53,571 bases of DNA from Ramlibacter sp. (GCA_029237735.1 JAQZBU010000013.1:1-53571); one strand, 5' to 3'; positions 43,575 to 53,016 are shown, counted from the first letter of the stretch. Numbers and translations: made by a program. The notes: a model not told the origin generated them from the letters alone.

Positions 43575-44123
43575 ATGACCTTGCGCACCCCCATCAAGCA
43601 TTGCCGCAATTGCGGCGCCTCGGTGGTGTACCGCGTGCCCGACGACGGCGACACCCACGAGCGCGCCGTCTGCCCGGCCTGCGACACCATCCACTACGAA
43701 AATCCGCTGAACGTCGTCGGCACCGTGCCCTATTGGGGCGAACAGGTGCTGCTTTGCAAGCGCAACATCGAGCCGCGCTGGGGCAAATGGACGCTGCCGG
43801 CAGGCTTCATGGAACTGGCTGAAACCACGATCGAGGGTGCCGCGCGCGAAACGCACGAGGAAGCCGGCGCACAGTTCGAGATGGAGGGCCTGTTCACGGT
43901 GCTGAGCGTGCCGCGCGTGGGCCAGGTCCACCTGTTCTACCGTGCCCGCCTGCTCTCTGACCGGTTCGATCCCGGCCACGAAACGATCGAGGCACGGCTG
44001 TTCAACGAAGAGGACATTCCGTGGGAGGAAATCTCGTTTCGAACGGTGCGCGAGACGCTGCTGCGGTTTTTCGAAGACCGTCGCAAGGGGCACTTCGAGG
44101 TGCACAACATCGATATCGTCTAG
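43575..44123 (+). CDS. NUDIX hydrolase with N-terminal zinc ribbon
   Basis: A 182-residue pyrophosphohydrolase. The N-terminus has two CxxC-type pairs, C10/C13 (HCRNCGASVV) and C33/C36 (AVCPACDTIHYENP), forming a zinc ribbon as in the NudC-like and nucleoside-diphosphate-sugar NUDIX groups. The Nudix box GX5EX7REUXEEXGU is complete in GFMELAETTIEGAARETHEE followed by AGA. WTLPAGFME precedes it. It lies 82 bp after the TRAP operon, behind its terminator, and is convergent with the Ser/Thr kinase gene, ending 1 bp short of it. The substrate is unknown; ADP-ribose, NAD-related or nucleotide sugars are usual. Confidence 0.93.
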   Translation: MTLRTPIKHCRNCGASVVYRVPDDGDTHERAVCPACDTIHYENPLNVVGTVPYWGEQVLLCKRNIEPRWGKWTLPAGFMELAETTIEGAARETHEEAGAQFEMEGLFTVLSVPRVGQVHLFYRARLLSDRFDPGHETIEARLFNEEDIPWEEISFRTVRETLLRFFEDRRKGHFEVHNIDIV

Positions 44124-44124
44124 C

Positions 44125-46077
44125 TTACTGCGGACCCTGCCTGATCTTGCTGTCTTCGCGCAGGCGGATTTCCGCGCGGCGCTGGACGCACAGCGGGTGG
44201 TTGCGTGTGCCCGGCTTGGCGCACTGCTCGGCAAGGCAGAACTCCTTCGACAGGAACACCTTGTCCTTGCACTGATCCACCGGACTGGCTGCGGCTGCGG
44301 CTGCGGCTGCGGTTGTGGTTGCGGGCGCCGGACGCGCCTCCTCGCGCACCGACACCGGCACAGGAGCAGCCGCGCGCGTGGTCTCGACCACCAACGCCGG
44401 AGCGACCTTCGGCTTCGCGGCTGTCGCCACACGGCGCGATGCGCTTGCGGGCTTGGCCGGACTGCTGGCGGCAACCAGCGGGTGCGCGCCTGCGGCAGGT
44501 ACGGTGGCCAAGGCATGGCTTGCAGAAGGCGATGAGGAAGCGGCAGCGAGCGGCGTAGACGCGGGAGCCGAGGCCGCGCTCATGGGCGCATCGCCTGGCT
44601 TTGGGGCATTGCTACCAGACATCATCATCACCGCCACGATCCCCGCGACGGCCACCCCGCCAAGAGCCGCGAACACCGCAACCGGTGGTTTCTTGTGCGC
44701 CGTAACGGGCGCAGTCGGCGGCGGTATCGGCGCTGGCGATTTCGGTGGCGGCGGGACAGGCTCCTCGATCTGTTCCGTGGCTGGCGTGACTTCCGGGGTC
44801 GCGATGGTGTCCATGTCCGAGCCGGATGTTCCCGCTGTGCCTGTTTCGGTGGCAAGCGCCACGGCAGCCGCTGGCTGCGCGACGAAGGAAGGCGTTGTGC
44901 CCGACGGCATCAGGCGCGTCGCTTCCACGTCCTGGTCCTGCGGCATGGACGTACCGCTCAGGATGGTCTCGTCGGGCGAGGTGTTGTTCGATGAGAGCTT
45001 GCGCAGGCGCTTTCGCGCCAGGTCGGCATAGATGCCATCGGGGAATTTCGCAAGAAAACCATCGAGCTCGTCCGGCTCGGTGGAATCCTTGATGTCCTTC
45101 CAGTAGACCAGCTCGAGTTCCTGGGTGACGCTTGAACCGCTGCTGACAGCGGCACCCGACCCGCTGCCTGTCCGTACACCCTTGGAACCCGTGCCCGCGC
45201 CTTCGGCCTGCTTGAATGGGTTGGCCGGGGGGACGACAGTGGCATCTTCGGCACGGCGGCTGGCCGATTGCAGCGCACTCGCGAAATCGCGCGCTGTCGC
45301 GAATCGTTGCTCGCGGTCCTTCGCCAGCGCACGGGCCACCACCGCGTCGATCGCAGCGGGCAGCCGGGCATTGAACGAGCTGGGTGGCGCAGGCGTATGG
45401 CCGATGATCTGGTGGATGATGGAAAAATCGTTGTCGCCGTCGAACGGGCGCTTGTCCGTCAGCAGCTGGTAGAGCACCACACCCACCGAAAACAGGTCTG
45501 CGCGCGAGTCGATCTTCTGCCCCTGAACCTGCTCGGGCGACATGTACTTCAGCGTGCCAACCATGCTGCCCTGCGTGCGCGTGGCCTCGCCGGAATCCTG
45601 GATGCGGGCGACGCCGAAATCGGTCAGCTTGACGCGCCCGCCCGGCTCGATCAGGAGGTTCGCGGGCTTGATGTCGCGGTGCACGATGCCCTGCTTGTGC
45701 GCGTAATCCAGCCCGGACAGCAAGTCCCTCACCATCTTGAGCGACTGCTCCAGCGAATATCGCACCCCCTTGTCCAGGTGGTACTTCATGTCATCGCCCT
45801 GGATGTACTCCATGACCAGGAAGGCGATGTCGCCGTCGCGGTCGGAGTCGTAGACGCTGACGATGTTGGGATGCTGCAGGCGGGCGGCGGAGCGAGCCTC
45901 GGTGCGAAAGCGGTGCTCGTATTCGGCGGCCGCCTCTTCGGAGAGGTTCTCCACCTTGACCGTCTTGATCGCTACGCGGCGATCGAGGTTCGGGTCCCGG
46001 CCTTCGTAGACGATCCCCATCGCGCCTTTTCCGAGAACGCGTACGAGTTCATAGCGGCCAAGCTTCTTGAGACTCAC
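44125..46077 (-). CDS. Membrane-anchored Hanks-type serine/threonine protein kinase
   Basis: A 650-residue kinase starting at GTG 46077. Residues about 9-270 are the catalytic domain: glycine loop LGKGAMGIVYEG, Lys39 in VAIKTV, catalytic loop H133-R-D-I-K-P-A-N140, DFG at 153 and SPE at 180-182, so it should be active. Residues about 318-362 (VYWKDIKDSTEPDELDGFLA, FPDGIYADLARKRLRKL) are a short helical repeat seen in other bacterial signalling proteins. A Pro-rich linker precedes a single transmembrane helix at about 466-486. The periplasmic Ala/Pro-rich tail ends in a small four-Cys region (DQCKDKVFLSKEFCLAEQCA, HPLCVQRR). The downstream partner may be the FHA-cyclase gene upstream on the same strand. 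Confidence 0.92.
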   Translation of the reverse strand: MSLKKLGRYELVRVLGKGAMGIVYEGRDPNLDRRVAIKTVKVENLSEEAAAEYEHRFRTEARSAARLQHPNIVSVYDSDRDGDIAFLVMEYIQGDDMKYHLDKGVRYSLEQSLKMVRDLLSGLDYAHKQGIVHRDIKPANLLIEPGGRVKLTDFGVARIQDSGEATRTQGSMVGTLKYMSPEQVQGQKIDSRADLFSVGVVLYQLLTDKRPFDGDNDFSIIHQIIGHTPAPPSSFNARLPAAIDAVVARALAKDREQRFATARDFASALQSASRRAEDATVVPPANPFKQAEGAGTGSKGVRTGSGSGAAVSSGSSVTQELELVYWKDIKDSTEPDELDGFLAKFPDGIYADLARKRLRKLSSNNTSPDETILSGTSMPQDQDVEATRLMPSGTTPSFVAQPAAAVALATETGTAGTSGSDMDTIATPEVTPATEQIEEPVPPPPKSPAPIPPPTAPVTAHKKPPVAVFAALGGVAVAGIVAVMMMSGSNAPKPGDAPMSAASAPASTPLAAASSSPSASHALATVPAAGAHPLVAASSPAKPASASRRVATAAKPKVAPALVVETTRAAAPVPVSVREEARPAPATTTAAAAAAAASPVDQCKDKVFLSKEFCLAEQCAKPGTRNHPLCVQRRAEIRLREDSKIRQGPQ

Positions 46078-46246
46078 GACAACAGGCGTCCGGGTAGCGA
46101 GGAGGAGCCGATTCTAGCCTGCGGCTCAACAATACACGTCATGGCTATGGCGAGGGTGTCTCCCGGCGGATACGCAGGCTTTCCCTCAGATACGCGGCAA
46201 AGTACTTGTCGGCGCCGTCGCGCGCCTGGCAGCGCCCGCTTGCGGA

Positions 46247-47137
46247 TCAGGCCTTCACCGAGAACACGACGAGCGGGGGACTCTCGGCGTCGCGTTCGCA
46301 GCCCAGGGTGATCTGCCCTTGTCCCACCAGGTAGCACTCGGTGCGACGCAAAATGACAGGCTCGCTCTGGTTGCCCAAGTAGACCCAGGTGCCGAAACTG
46401 GAGTTGTCGCCGAGGATGAAATGGCCGCCGCGCCACTCCACGGTGGCATGCACGCGCGAGACACGCGCATCGTTGATCGACAGCGAAGCCGTTGTGGCGC
46501 GGCCTAGCGTGAGCTTCTCGCCCTGGGGCGCCAGCCGCAAGGTCTGGCCAATCGCCGACAGCTCGATCTGGCTCGACTTGTTCGCCTTGAACATCGACCC
46601 GCCCATCACGGTTTCGTCGGCGTCGTGCCCCGCCTGCCACTCCACCCGGAACACCTCCGTCGCTTCGGACTTGCCGCGCAGGTACATCGGCCCCAGGGTG
46701 CGCATCTGCGACATCTGCAGGGGCGGCAACGCGTCGCGCACGCGCTGGCTCGTGAGGATCTGTTCAGCCCCCGCGAGATCGGCCAGGCGCGCCGCGCTGT
46801 TCACGGCATCACCATAGCAGTCGCCGTCGATCTCCACCACCTCGCCCGCCTCGACGCCCATCTGCATCTGCACCGGCTTGCCCGTGCCGCCGGGATAGAC
46901 CGGCTTTTCCTGCAGGCGCTTCTGGATCGCGATGCACGCGGCCAGCGCATCGCCCTCGTACGGGAAGACGACGAAAAGCCCATCGCCGAGCAGCTTGACC
47001 ACGCGACCGTTGTGCTGCTCGAAGGTCTTGGAAAGGGCGCCTGTCAGCTGCGTGACGAAGCGTCCGGCGGTCTCGTCGCCGAGGCGCTCGAAGATGCCGG
47101 TGCTGCCGACCAGGTCCGCGAATACGACGGTGGCCAC
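46247..47137 (-). CDS. Class III adenylate cyclase domain fused to an FHA domain
   Basis: A 296-residue soluble protein; the start is a GTG at 47137, just after an in-frame stop. Residues 1-175 are a class III nucleotide cyclase with the metal Asp residues D8 (FADLVGST) and D52 (LLGDGLFVVF), the purine-specifying K48 and D110 (YGDAVNSAARL), and transition-state N113 and R117. All are present, so adenylate cyclase activity is predicted. Residues about 205-290 are an FHA phosphothreonine-binding domain: LTLGRATTASLSINDARVSR, then VHATVEW and GDNSSFGTWVY. It lies 169 bp upstream of the Ser/Thr kinase gene on the same strand. Kinase-dependent docking through FHA is a reasonable inference. Confidence 0.9.
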   Translation of the reverse strand: MATVVFADLVGSTGIFERLGDETAGRFVTQLTGALSKTFEQHNGRVVKLLGDGLFVVFPYEGDALAACIAIQKRLQEKPVYPGGTGKPVQMQMGVEAGEVVEIDGDCYGDAVNSAARLADLAGAEQILTSQRVRDALPPLQMSQMRTLGPMYLRGKSEATEVFRVEWQAGHDADETVMGGSMFKANKSSQIELSAIGQTLRLAPQGEKLTLGRATTASLSINDARVSRVHATVEWRGGHFILGDNSSFGTWVYLGNQSEPVILRRTECYLVGQGQITLGCERDAESPPLVVFSVKA

Positions 47138-47328
47138 GATGTATCAGCGTCCCCAAATGGTTTTGTGGGTAGAGGGCATTCCGCAAGGATTTTATGCGCG
47201 CGGGCCTGGAGCACAAAGCTGGCGGCCGCGGCGCAAGAAAAAGAAGGCGCTGGCCACGGAATATCCGGTCAGCCCCTCACACTGCCCGGCTCAAGCCTCC
47301 CAACGCTTGCGCGTTGAGCACCTGCAGG

Positions 47329-48075
47329 TCAGTTGCGGTCCTGCTTCGCCAGCCACGGGCGCGCTGCGGACGCACCCATGGAGCTTCCTGACGGTGTTGT
47401 CTGTGAGGGGGCAGAAGTAGCGCCCGCTTCCGAAGCCTGTGTGGATGTGATGCCTGGCGTGGGGCCCGCGACAGCCGCAGTCGCGGCCACATTGCCGGCG
47501 CCATGGATGGATAGCGCGCTCGGAACCGTGACACTCGGTGACGCCGTGGTGCCGCCGCCCGAAACCGCGACGGAGCCGCCAGACCCTGTGCCGCCCGTCG
47601 TCGGGGCGCCAACCGTCGTTCCGCCCGTTGCCGTTCCGCCTGTCGTCGTTCCGCCTGTGTTGGTCGTGCCACCTGTGGTCGTGCCACCTGTGGTCGTGCC
47701 GCCCGTCGTGGTGTCACCCCCGGAGCTGCCGCCATTGCCCGTTGTGCCGCCCGCAGTCGTGCCGCCTGCGTTGCCGTTTGTGCTGTCGTTGCCCTGGTTT
47801 CCAGGGCCCGTATTGCCGACGCCGACGCCGCTGTTGCCCGTACCGACGTTGCCGCCTTGGGCGTTCCCATTGCTGGCGGTCGAACCCACACCTGAACCCA
47901 CACCTACCCCCACCCCCGCCCCCGCCCCCGCACCGCCCGAGGCGCCCGCACCGCCCGCACCGCCCGCACCCGCGCCACCACCTGCGCCCGCGCCATGGGC
48001 GACGGTCGCACCGAATATGCCGGCAACGGCCAGGGAAATGACGGCCATGCCGAATTTTTTGCTTATCGCGTTCAT
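47329..48075 (-). CDS. Secreted Gly/Thr-rich repeat protein of unknown function
   Basis: A 248-residue low-complexity protein. A signal peptide is clear (MNAISKKFGMAVISLAVAGI, with cleavage near AHG). The next ~35 residues are Gly/Ala/Val repeats. After a Gly/Asn-rich part, residues about 105-165 consist of repeats of TTGG with variants (GGTTTGGTTTGGTTNTGG). A Ser/Thr/Pro-rich tail follows, with no Cys and few charged residues. The signal peptide and the lack of stops in such a long repetitive frame argue that it is real; a similar-looking open frame on the other strand is a by-product of the repeats. It may be surface-exposed or a matrix component. No family recognised. Confidence 0.7.
   Translation of the reverse strand: MNAISKKFGMAVISLAVAGIFGATVAHGAGAGGGAGAGGAGGAGASGGAGAGAGVGVGVGSGVGSTASNGNAQGGNVGTGNSGVGVGNTGPGNQGNDSTNGNAGGTTAGGTTGNGGSSGGDTTTGGTTTGGTTTGGTTNTGGTTTGGTATGGTTVGAPTTGGTGSGGSVAVSGGGTTASPSVTVPSALSIHGAGNVAATAAVAGPTPGITSTQASEAGATSAPSQTTPSGSSMGASAARPWLAKQDRN
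47587..47770. repeat. Tandem short-unit coding repeats
   Basis: Degenerate 12- to 15-bp units encoding the TTGG-type repeats of the Gly/Thr-rich protein; two adjacent 15-bp units near 47667-47697 are nearly identical. Such arrays change length by replication slippage, always in multiples that keep the frame here. Confidence 0.6.
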
Positions 48076-48259
48076 TGATCTGCTTTCAGGGTTGATGAAT
48101 TTGCCTGGCATCAGCCGTCGCAGTGCGTTCAGGTGGGGCATCCTCTACTGACGAGCTTCACGCTGGCGTCATCCATAGTCGGGTGAACTTGTGGGACGCC
48201 GCGCCAGCGGGCGCCGCCTTGTGTTAGAACTGCCTGGTTCTTCCCTCACCTCTGCACTC

Positions 48260-49402
48260 ATGACCCTTTCCATTTTCATCAAAGAGAACATGGATGCGAT
48301 CGTGCAGGAATGGCTGGAGTTCGCCATGACCATGGAGCCTGCGGCCTCCACCATGAGCGCGATGGCGTTGCGCGACCACGCCAAGCCGATCCTTCTCGCG
48401 ATCGCAAAGGACCTGGAGTCCAGTCAGACGGACCGGGCGCAGGAGAACAAGTCCAAGGGCTGGGCCCCGGCCCTGTCCACACGCGAGACCGCCGCAGCAA
48501 CACATGGTGCGCTGCGGCAGGTGAGCGGATTTGACCTGAACCAGCTCGGAGCCGAATACCGCGCCCTGCGAGCCAGCGTCATCCGGCTGTGGATGCGCAG
48601 CCGGCCCCCGGCGATCGACACCGACATGGTCGAGGACATGATCCGCTTCAACGAGGCCGTCGACCAGGCCGTCGCGGAATCGACGTCGCGCTACGCAGCC
48701 GAACTCGCGCTCTCGCGCGACACGTTCATGGCCATCCTGGCTCACGACCTGCGCAGCCCGCTGAGCGCGATCAGGATGATCGGCTACCTGATGGCCACCG
48801 GCGCCCAGACCGACGCGGCGCGCACGCAAGCCGCCCAGATCCAGCGCAGCGCGAAGGAAATGGGAGACATGATCCGCGACCTTCTGGAGTACACGCGCAC
48901 GCAGCTGGGCAGAGGCATGCCGGTCGCGCCCACCCCATGCAACATCGCCCTTATTTGCCGTGAAGCGCTGGATGAAGTGCGATCGGCCCACCCGGCCAGG
49001 CAACTGGATCTGGACGTTTCGGACAATCTCGCGGGCGCTGTCGACAAAGCGCGCCTGCGCCAAGCTCTCTCGAACCTGCTGAACAATGCGGTGCAGCACG
49101 GCGACCCCGCCTCACCCATCGGCCTGAGCGCTTGCGCAGAAGGCAAGGAATTGGTGCTCCAGGTGAAGAACCTGGGTGAGCCGATACCGGCACACGCTCT
49201 GCAGGTCATTTTTGATCCACTGGTGCAACTCTCCCCCAAGTCCTCGGCGGGCGGTGATTCGCCCTCTACCAACCTGGGGCTGGGCTTGTTCATCGCGCGT
49301 GAGGTTGCGCTCGGCCACAAGGGCACGCTGGAGGTCGAGTCCGATCGCGAGCATGGCACCGTCTTTACGATGCGCCTGCCGATGGGAGCGCCGGGCGGCT
49401 GA
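48260..49402 (+). CDS. Soluble sensor histidine kinase with RsbRD-type N-terminal domain
   Basis: A 380-residue cytoplasmic kinase. The ATG at 48260 (MTLSIFIKENMDAIVQEWLE) is chosen; the upstream extension to 48191 is not family-like. Residues 1 to about 150 are an RsbRD_N-like helical domain (LRDHAKPILLAIAKDLESSQ, FDLNQLGAEYRALRASVIRL), related to globin-fold sensors of stressosomes. The HisKA phosphoacceptor is in FMAILAHDLRSPLSAIRMIG. The ATPase part has the N box LSNLLNNAVQHG and G2 STNLGLGLFIAREVALGHKG; the G1 box reads VKNLGEPIP in place of DxGxG, a variant that occurs in this subgroup. No response regulator is adjacent. A hairpin terminator follows. Confidence 0.9.
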   Translation: MTLSIFIKENMDAIVQEWLEFAMTMEPAASTMSAMALRDHAKPILLAIAKDLESSQTDRAQENKSKGWAPALSTRETAAATHGALRQVSGFDLNQLGAEYRALRASVIRLWMRSRPPAIDTDMVEDMIRFNEAVDQAVAESTSRYAAELALSRDTFMAILAHDLRSPLSAIRMIGYLMATGAQTDAARTQAAQIQRSAKEMGDMIRDLLEYTRTQLGRGMPVAPTPCNIALICREALDEVRSAHPARQLDLDVSDNLAGAVDKARLRQALSNLLNNAVQHGDPASPIGLSACAEGKELVLQVKNLGEPIPAHALQVIFDPLVQLSPKSSAGGDSPSTNLGLGLFIAREVALGHKGTLEVESDREHGTVFTMRLPMGAPGG

Positions 49403-49404
49403 AT

Positions 49405-49440
49405 GAAAAACGGGCTGCAGCCCGAAGGTTGCAACCCGTT
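49405..49440. terminator. Bidirectional terminator between the histidine kinase and tRNA-Pro
   Basis: Hairpin with 11-bp arms AACGGGCTGCA (49409-49419) and TGCAACCCGTT (49430-49440), one mismatch. On the minus strand it is followed by a T-run (TTTTT), so it ends tRNA-Pro; on the plus strand only GATTTCGTTT follows. Confidence 0.75.
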
Positions 49441-49458
49441 GATTTCGTTTGACTAAAT

Positions 49459-49535
49459 TGGTCGGCGTGGCGGGATTCGAACTCGCGACCCCTTGCACCC
49501 CATGCAAGTGCGCTACCAGGCTGCGCTACACGCCG
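49459..49535 (-). tRNA. tRNA-Pro (anticodon GGG)
   Basis: A 77-nt cloverleaf on the minus strand. The acceptor arms CGGCGTG and CACGCCG pair perfectly, followed by discriminator A and an encoded CCA (49459-49461). The D arm is GCGC...GCGC; the anticodon stem CTTGC/GCAAG holds the loop ATGGGGT with anticodon GGG, reading CCC and CCU proline codons. The T arm has the TTCGAAT loop. It lies between ihfA/merR and the kinase gene, the usual place in this family. No integrase or attachment repeat is visible beside it. Confidence 0.97.
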
Positions 49536-49577
49536 ACAAGCCAACGAGTATAACCCACCCCCGATGCGACTTCGGCA

Positions 49578-49634
49578 CCTCCCCCTTAAGGGGGCGCCAT
49601 CAGCGGCCCGGCGAAGCCGGTTCCGCGATGGCCC
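49578..49634 (+). repeat. 57-bp intergenic repeat, copy 1
   Basis: This segment directly after the MerR-family gene is about 90% identical to the reverse complement of 53017-53073. It contains a stem CCCCCTTAAGGGGG and a second, GC-rich inverted repeat (CCGGC...GCCGG). Elements like this are common between genes in Comamonadaceae genomes, as I recall. Confidence 0.85.
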
Positions 49635-49639
49635 ACGCA

Positions 49640-50089
49640 TTAATGTGTGGCGCTCAAGAGGTCTCTAATCTCGAAAAGTTCGCGGCGCACGAACAGGAGT
49701 TTTTGCGAAACGAGGTCGCGCTCTTCAGGCAGCGTGCTGTCCTCGAAGTCTGAGAAAGTCGAATCCTCGACTTCGATCACCTCGACGCCCTCGAGCATCA
49801 CCTCGCCTGCTTTGCGCTTGTCGCGCTCGACTTGTACGAGCTCCTGCAGCTTGTTGCGCGCGCCGCTGATGGTGAACCCTTGGTCGTACAGGAGATCCCG
49901 GATGCGGCGGATCATGAGCACCTCGTGGTGCTGGTAGTAGCGGCGGTTGCCTCGGCGCTTCATGGGGCGCAGCTGCGTGAACTCCTGCTCCCAATACCGT
50001 AGCACGTGAGGCTTGACACCGCACAGGTCGCTGACCTCACCGATGGTGAAGTAGCGTTTGGCGGGTATCGACGGAAGGGCTTTCTCCAT
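49640..50089 (-). CDS. MerR-family transcriptional regulator
   Basis: A 149-residue regulator starting at ATG 50089 (MEKALPSIPAKRYFTIGEVS). The MerR winged helix is YFTIGEVSDLCGVKPHVLRY followed by WEQEFTQLRPMKRRGNRRYY; the dimerisation helix is IRRIRDLLYDQGFTISGARN. The C-terminal ~55 residues are acidic and carry no conserved Cys, so it is not a metal sensor. It belongs to the small group encoded immediately after ihfA in many betaproteobacteria and gammaproteobacterial relatives. Its effector is unknown. It ends next to a 57-bp repeat. Confidence 0.92.
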   Translation of the reverse strand: MEKALPSIPAKRYFTIGEVSDLCGVKPHVLRYWEQEFTQLRPMKRRGNRRYYQHHEVLMIRRIRDLLYDQGFTISGARNKLQELVQVERDKRKAGEVMLEGVEVIEVEDSTFSDFEDSTLPEERDLVSQKLLFVRRELFEIRDLLSATH

Positions 50090-50200
50090 TGAAATCAATG
50101 TTATACGAGACAAAGCTGTTAGGTTACTCTAAGTCAAGCCCACGTGCAAAGCCTGTTCGTGGGAAGTCTCGCTAACTGTTTGTTTCAGATCACGAAGCAG

Positions 50201-50530
50201 TCACTCGGTGGGCGCCGTGTCACCCTGGATCTGCTCTTTCAGCTTATGGCTGGCGTGGAACGTGACGACGCGTCGGGCCTGGATGGGGATGGCCTCGCCG
50301 GTGCGGGGGTTGCGGCCCGGACGAGGTGCCTTGGTGCGGATCTGGAAATTGCCGAAGCCGGAAATCTTGACGTCCTTGCCTTCGACAAGGCTGTCCGAGA
50401 TGAGGTCGAAGAAGGCGTCGATCATGTCCTTGGATTCGCGCTTGTTCAGCCCGATCTGCTCGAACAGCAGCTCCGCCAGCTGCGCCTTGGTGAGCGCCGG
50501 GGTCTCGAGGCTCTCGACTGCAAAATCCAT
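50201..50530 (-). CDS. ihfA: Integration host factor subunit alpha
   Basis: A 109-residue DNA-bending protein starting at ATG 50530 ([20 protein letters not shown]), with AGGA upstream; an upstream frame to 50569 is possible. The HU/IHF core is [20 protein letters not shown] and [20 protein letters not shown], followed by [20 protein letters not shown] with the intercalating Pro. It forms a heterodimer with IhfB and acts in transcription, recombination and replication. It lies 43 bp after pheT, the classic pheST-ihfA arrangement, so it is probably cotranscribed with the synthetase genes. Confidence 0.97.
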   Translation of the reverse strand: MDFAVESLETPALTKAQLAELLFEQIGLNKRESKDMIDAFFDLISDSLVEGKDVKISGFGNFQIRTKAPRPGRNPRTGEAIPIQARRVVTFHASHKLKEQIQGDTAPTE

Positions 50531-50573
50531 GGTGTCGTCCTGCTGCATTGTTGTTGTGAGCCCGGCCAAATCC

Positions 50574-52991
50574 CTATCCCCTCAAACGGCCACCGAGCTG
50601 GGCGGAGATGCGGTCAACCACGGCTTTGACTGCCCCGTCGATTTGCTCGTCGGTGAGTGTGGCTTCGGCGCTGGTGAGCGTCAAGCGCACCGCCAGACTT
50701 TTTTCCTGCATGCCCAAGCCCGGCGAAGCCTGCTTGGGCTTATACACGTCGAACAGTATGGCTCCCTGCAGGAGGCCACCGGTGTCAGCCGAATTCACGG
50801 CGGCCATCACGGCGTCGTGCGTGACGGAATCGGCCACGATCACGGCGATGTCGCGTTGCGCCGGCTGGAACTTGGGCACCGGCTCGAACACGGCAACGTG
50901 GCGACGCACGACCGCATCGAGCTCCAGCTCGAACAGCACGGGCGCATGCGCCAGCTCCCAGCGCTGGCGCCAACGCGGGTGCAGCTCGCCCAGGAAGCCG
51001 ATCTCGCGGCCGTCCAGCACCACGGCGGCGCAGCGGCCCGGGTGCATGGCTTGATGGGTCGCAGGCTTGAACTGCGCCTTCCGCGGGGACAGCAGCGCCT
51101 CGACATCGCCCTTGACGTCGTAGAAATCCACGCCAGCGCCCTTGCGAGCCCACTGCAACCCATCGGCGTCGCCGTAGGCCAGGCCCGCCACGCGCATGGG
51201 CTGGTGGATGCCGCGTACGGTCGTGTCGGTCGTCGTGACGGACTCGTCCCGCAGGAACACCCTGCCCAGCTCGAACACGCGAACCCGTTCGGCCTTGCGG
51301 TCGAGGTTGAACTTGAGCGCCTGCAACAGTGAGCCCAGCAACGACGAACGCATGACGCTCATCTGGCTGGCGATCGGGTTGAGCAGTCGGATCGGCTGCG
51401 CGTTGCCCGCGAGGTCGCGCTCCCAGTCCTCCTGGACGAAGCTGAAATTGATCGTCTCCTGGTAGCCCAGGGCCGCCAGCACGCGGCGCACTGCGAAGCG
51501 GCTGCGTTGCGACTCGGGCGGCAGCTTGGCGGTGATCGGCGCCAACGGCGGCGTGGTGGGCAGCTTGCCGTAGCCGATGATGCGGACCACTTCCTCGATC
51601 AGGTCTTCCTCGATGGTGATGTCGAAGCGATACGGCGGCGGCGTGACGGTAAGTACACCGTCCTTCGCAGTCACCGGCAGGCCCAGACGGGACAGCGCAT
51701 CCTCGCACTGCTGCTGGGTAACCGGCATGCCGATGACCTTGGCGCCTCTCGCCACGCGCAGGCTCACCGGCTTCGGCTCGGGCAGCTTTACGCGCTGGTC
51801 GTCCATGGGCCCGGCTTCGCCGCCGCAGATCTCGATGATGAGCCGCGTGATGTGCTCGATATGTTCCACGGTCTGGCTCGGGTCCACGCCGCGTTCGAAG
51901 CGGTGCCCTGCGTCCGTGGAGAAGTTGAAGCGGCGCGAGCGCCCCTGGATGGCTTGCGGCCACCAGAACGCGGCCTCGACATAGACGTTGCGGGTGTCGT
52001 CGGACACGGCCGTCGCGTCGCCGCCCATAATGCCGGCAAGCGACTCGACCTCGCGGTCGTCGGCGATGACACCCACGGTTTCATCGACCGTGACGGTGCT
52101 GCCGTTGAGAAGCTTCAGCTGCTCTCCCGGCTTGCCCCAGCGCACTTCCAGCGCGCCGTGGATCTTGTCGTAATCGAAGATGTGCGAGGGGCGGCCGAAC
52201 TCGAACATGACGTAGTTCGAGATGTCTACCAGCGGCGTCACGCTGCGCTGGCCGCAACGCGCCAGCCGGTCCACCATCCATTGCGGCGTCTTCGCCTTGG
52301 TGTTCACGTTGCGTACGATGCGGCCGGAGAAGCGGCCGCACAGGTCGGGCGCGGCCACGTTCACTTTCAGCTTACCGTCGTGCACCGGCTCTATCGGCAC
52401 GAAAACAGGCTGCTTCAGGGGCGCGCCGGTCAATGCCGAGAGTTCGCGCGCGACGCCGTAAACGCTCAGCGCATGGGCCAGGTTGGGCGTGAGCTTCAGC
52501 GTGAACAGCGCATCGTCCAGCTTCAGCACCTCACGCACGTCGGCGCCCACGGGCGCATCCGCCGCCAGCTCGAGAAGTCCCGCATGATCCTCGCTCAGCT
52601 TGAGCTCGCGCGCGGAGCACAGCATGCCCTGGCTTTCGACGCCACGCAGCTTGCCCAGCTTGATCAGGAACGGCTTGCCGTCGTCACCGGCCGGCAGTTC
52701 AGCGCCGACCAGGGCGCAGGGAACCTTTATGCCGGCACGAGCGTTGGGTGCGCCGCAGACGATATTGAGCAAGGCGCCCTGCCCCGCATCGACCTTGCAG
52801 ACACGCAGGCGGTCCGCATCGGGATGTTGGACAGCCTCCTTGATCTCGCCGACCACGATTTTCGTGAAAGGCGGCGCGGCCGTGTGCAGGTCTTCCACCT
52901 CCAGCCCGCCCATCGTGAGGGTCTCGGCGAGTTGCTCGGTGGAAAGCGGCGGGTTGCAGAATTCGCGCAGCCAGGATTCAGGAAATTGCAT
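50574..52991 (-). CDS. pheT: Phenylalanyl-tRNA synthetase beta subunit
   Basis: An 805-residue beta chain of the alpha2-beta2 synthetase. N-terminal [20 protein letters not shown] is followed by the tRNA-binding OB domain (residues about 40-150: [20 protein letters not shown]). B3/B4 editing sequence ([19 protein letters not shown]) and the B5 domain follow. The catalytic-like core has [20 protein letters not shown] and RVFELGRVF. The C-terminal FDX-ACB domain ([20 protein letters not shown]) binds the anticodon region. Length matches betaproteobacterial PheT. A 114-bp gap separates it from pheS and holds a 57-bp repeat. Confidence 0.98.
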   Translation of the reverse strand: MQFPESWLREFCNPPLSTEQLAETLTMGGLEVEDLHTAAPPFTKIVVGEIKEAVQHPDADRLRVCKVDAGQGALLNIVCGAPNARAGIKVPCALVGAELPAGDDGKPFLIKLGKLRGVESQGMLCSARELKLSEDHAGLLELAADAPVGADVREVLKLDDALFTLKLTPNLAHALSVYGVARELSALTGAPLKQPVFVPIEPVHDGKLKVNVAAPDLCGRFSGRIVRNVNTKAKTPQWMVDRLARCGQRSVTPLVDISNYVMFEFGRPSHIFDYDKIHGALEVRWGKPGEQLKLLNGSTVTVDETVGVIADDREVESLAGIMGGDATAVSDDTRNVYVEAAFWWPQAIQGRSRRFNFSTDAGHRFERGVDPSQTVEHIEHITRLIIEICGGEAGPMDDQRVKLPEPKPVSLRVARGAKVIGMPVTQQQCEDALSRLGLPVTAKDGVLTVTPPPYRFDITIEEDLIEEVVRIIGYGKLPTTPPLAPITAKLPPESQRSRFAVRRVLAALGYQETINFSFVQEDWERDLAGNAQPIRLLNPIASQMSVMRSSLLGSLLQALKFNLDRKAERVRVFELGRVFLRDESVTTTDTTVRGIHQPMRVAGLAYGDADGLQWARKGAGVDFYDVKGDVEALLSPRKAQFKPATHQAMHPGRCAAVVLDGREIGFLGELHPRWRQRWELAHAPVLFELELDAVVRRHVAVFEPVPKFQPAQRDIAVIVADSVTHDAVMAAVNSADTGGLLQGAILFDVYKPKQASPGLGMQEKSLAVRLTLTSAEATLTDEQIDGAVKAVVDRISAQLGGRLRG

Positions 52992-53016
52992 AGCTTGTTA
53001 TCCGTGTCTCATTCGC

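Noticed and set aside
47277..48151. Alternative open frames on both strands of the Gly/Thr repeat gene, and a CRISPR-like look to the repeats
   Set aside because: The repeat units are short and degenerate with no spacers, so not CRISPR. Only one frame has a signal peptide; the others are Arg- or Pro/Val-rich translations of the same repeats.
49459..49640. Possible genomic-island integration at tRNA-Pro
   Set aside because: No integrase, no duplicated tRNA end and no change in base composition nearby; flanking genes are core genes in their usual order.
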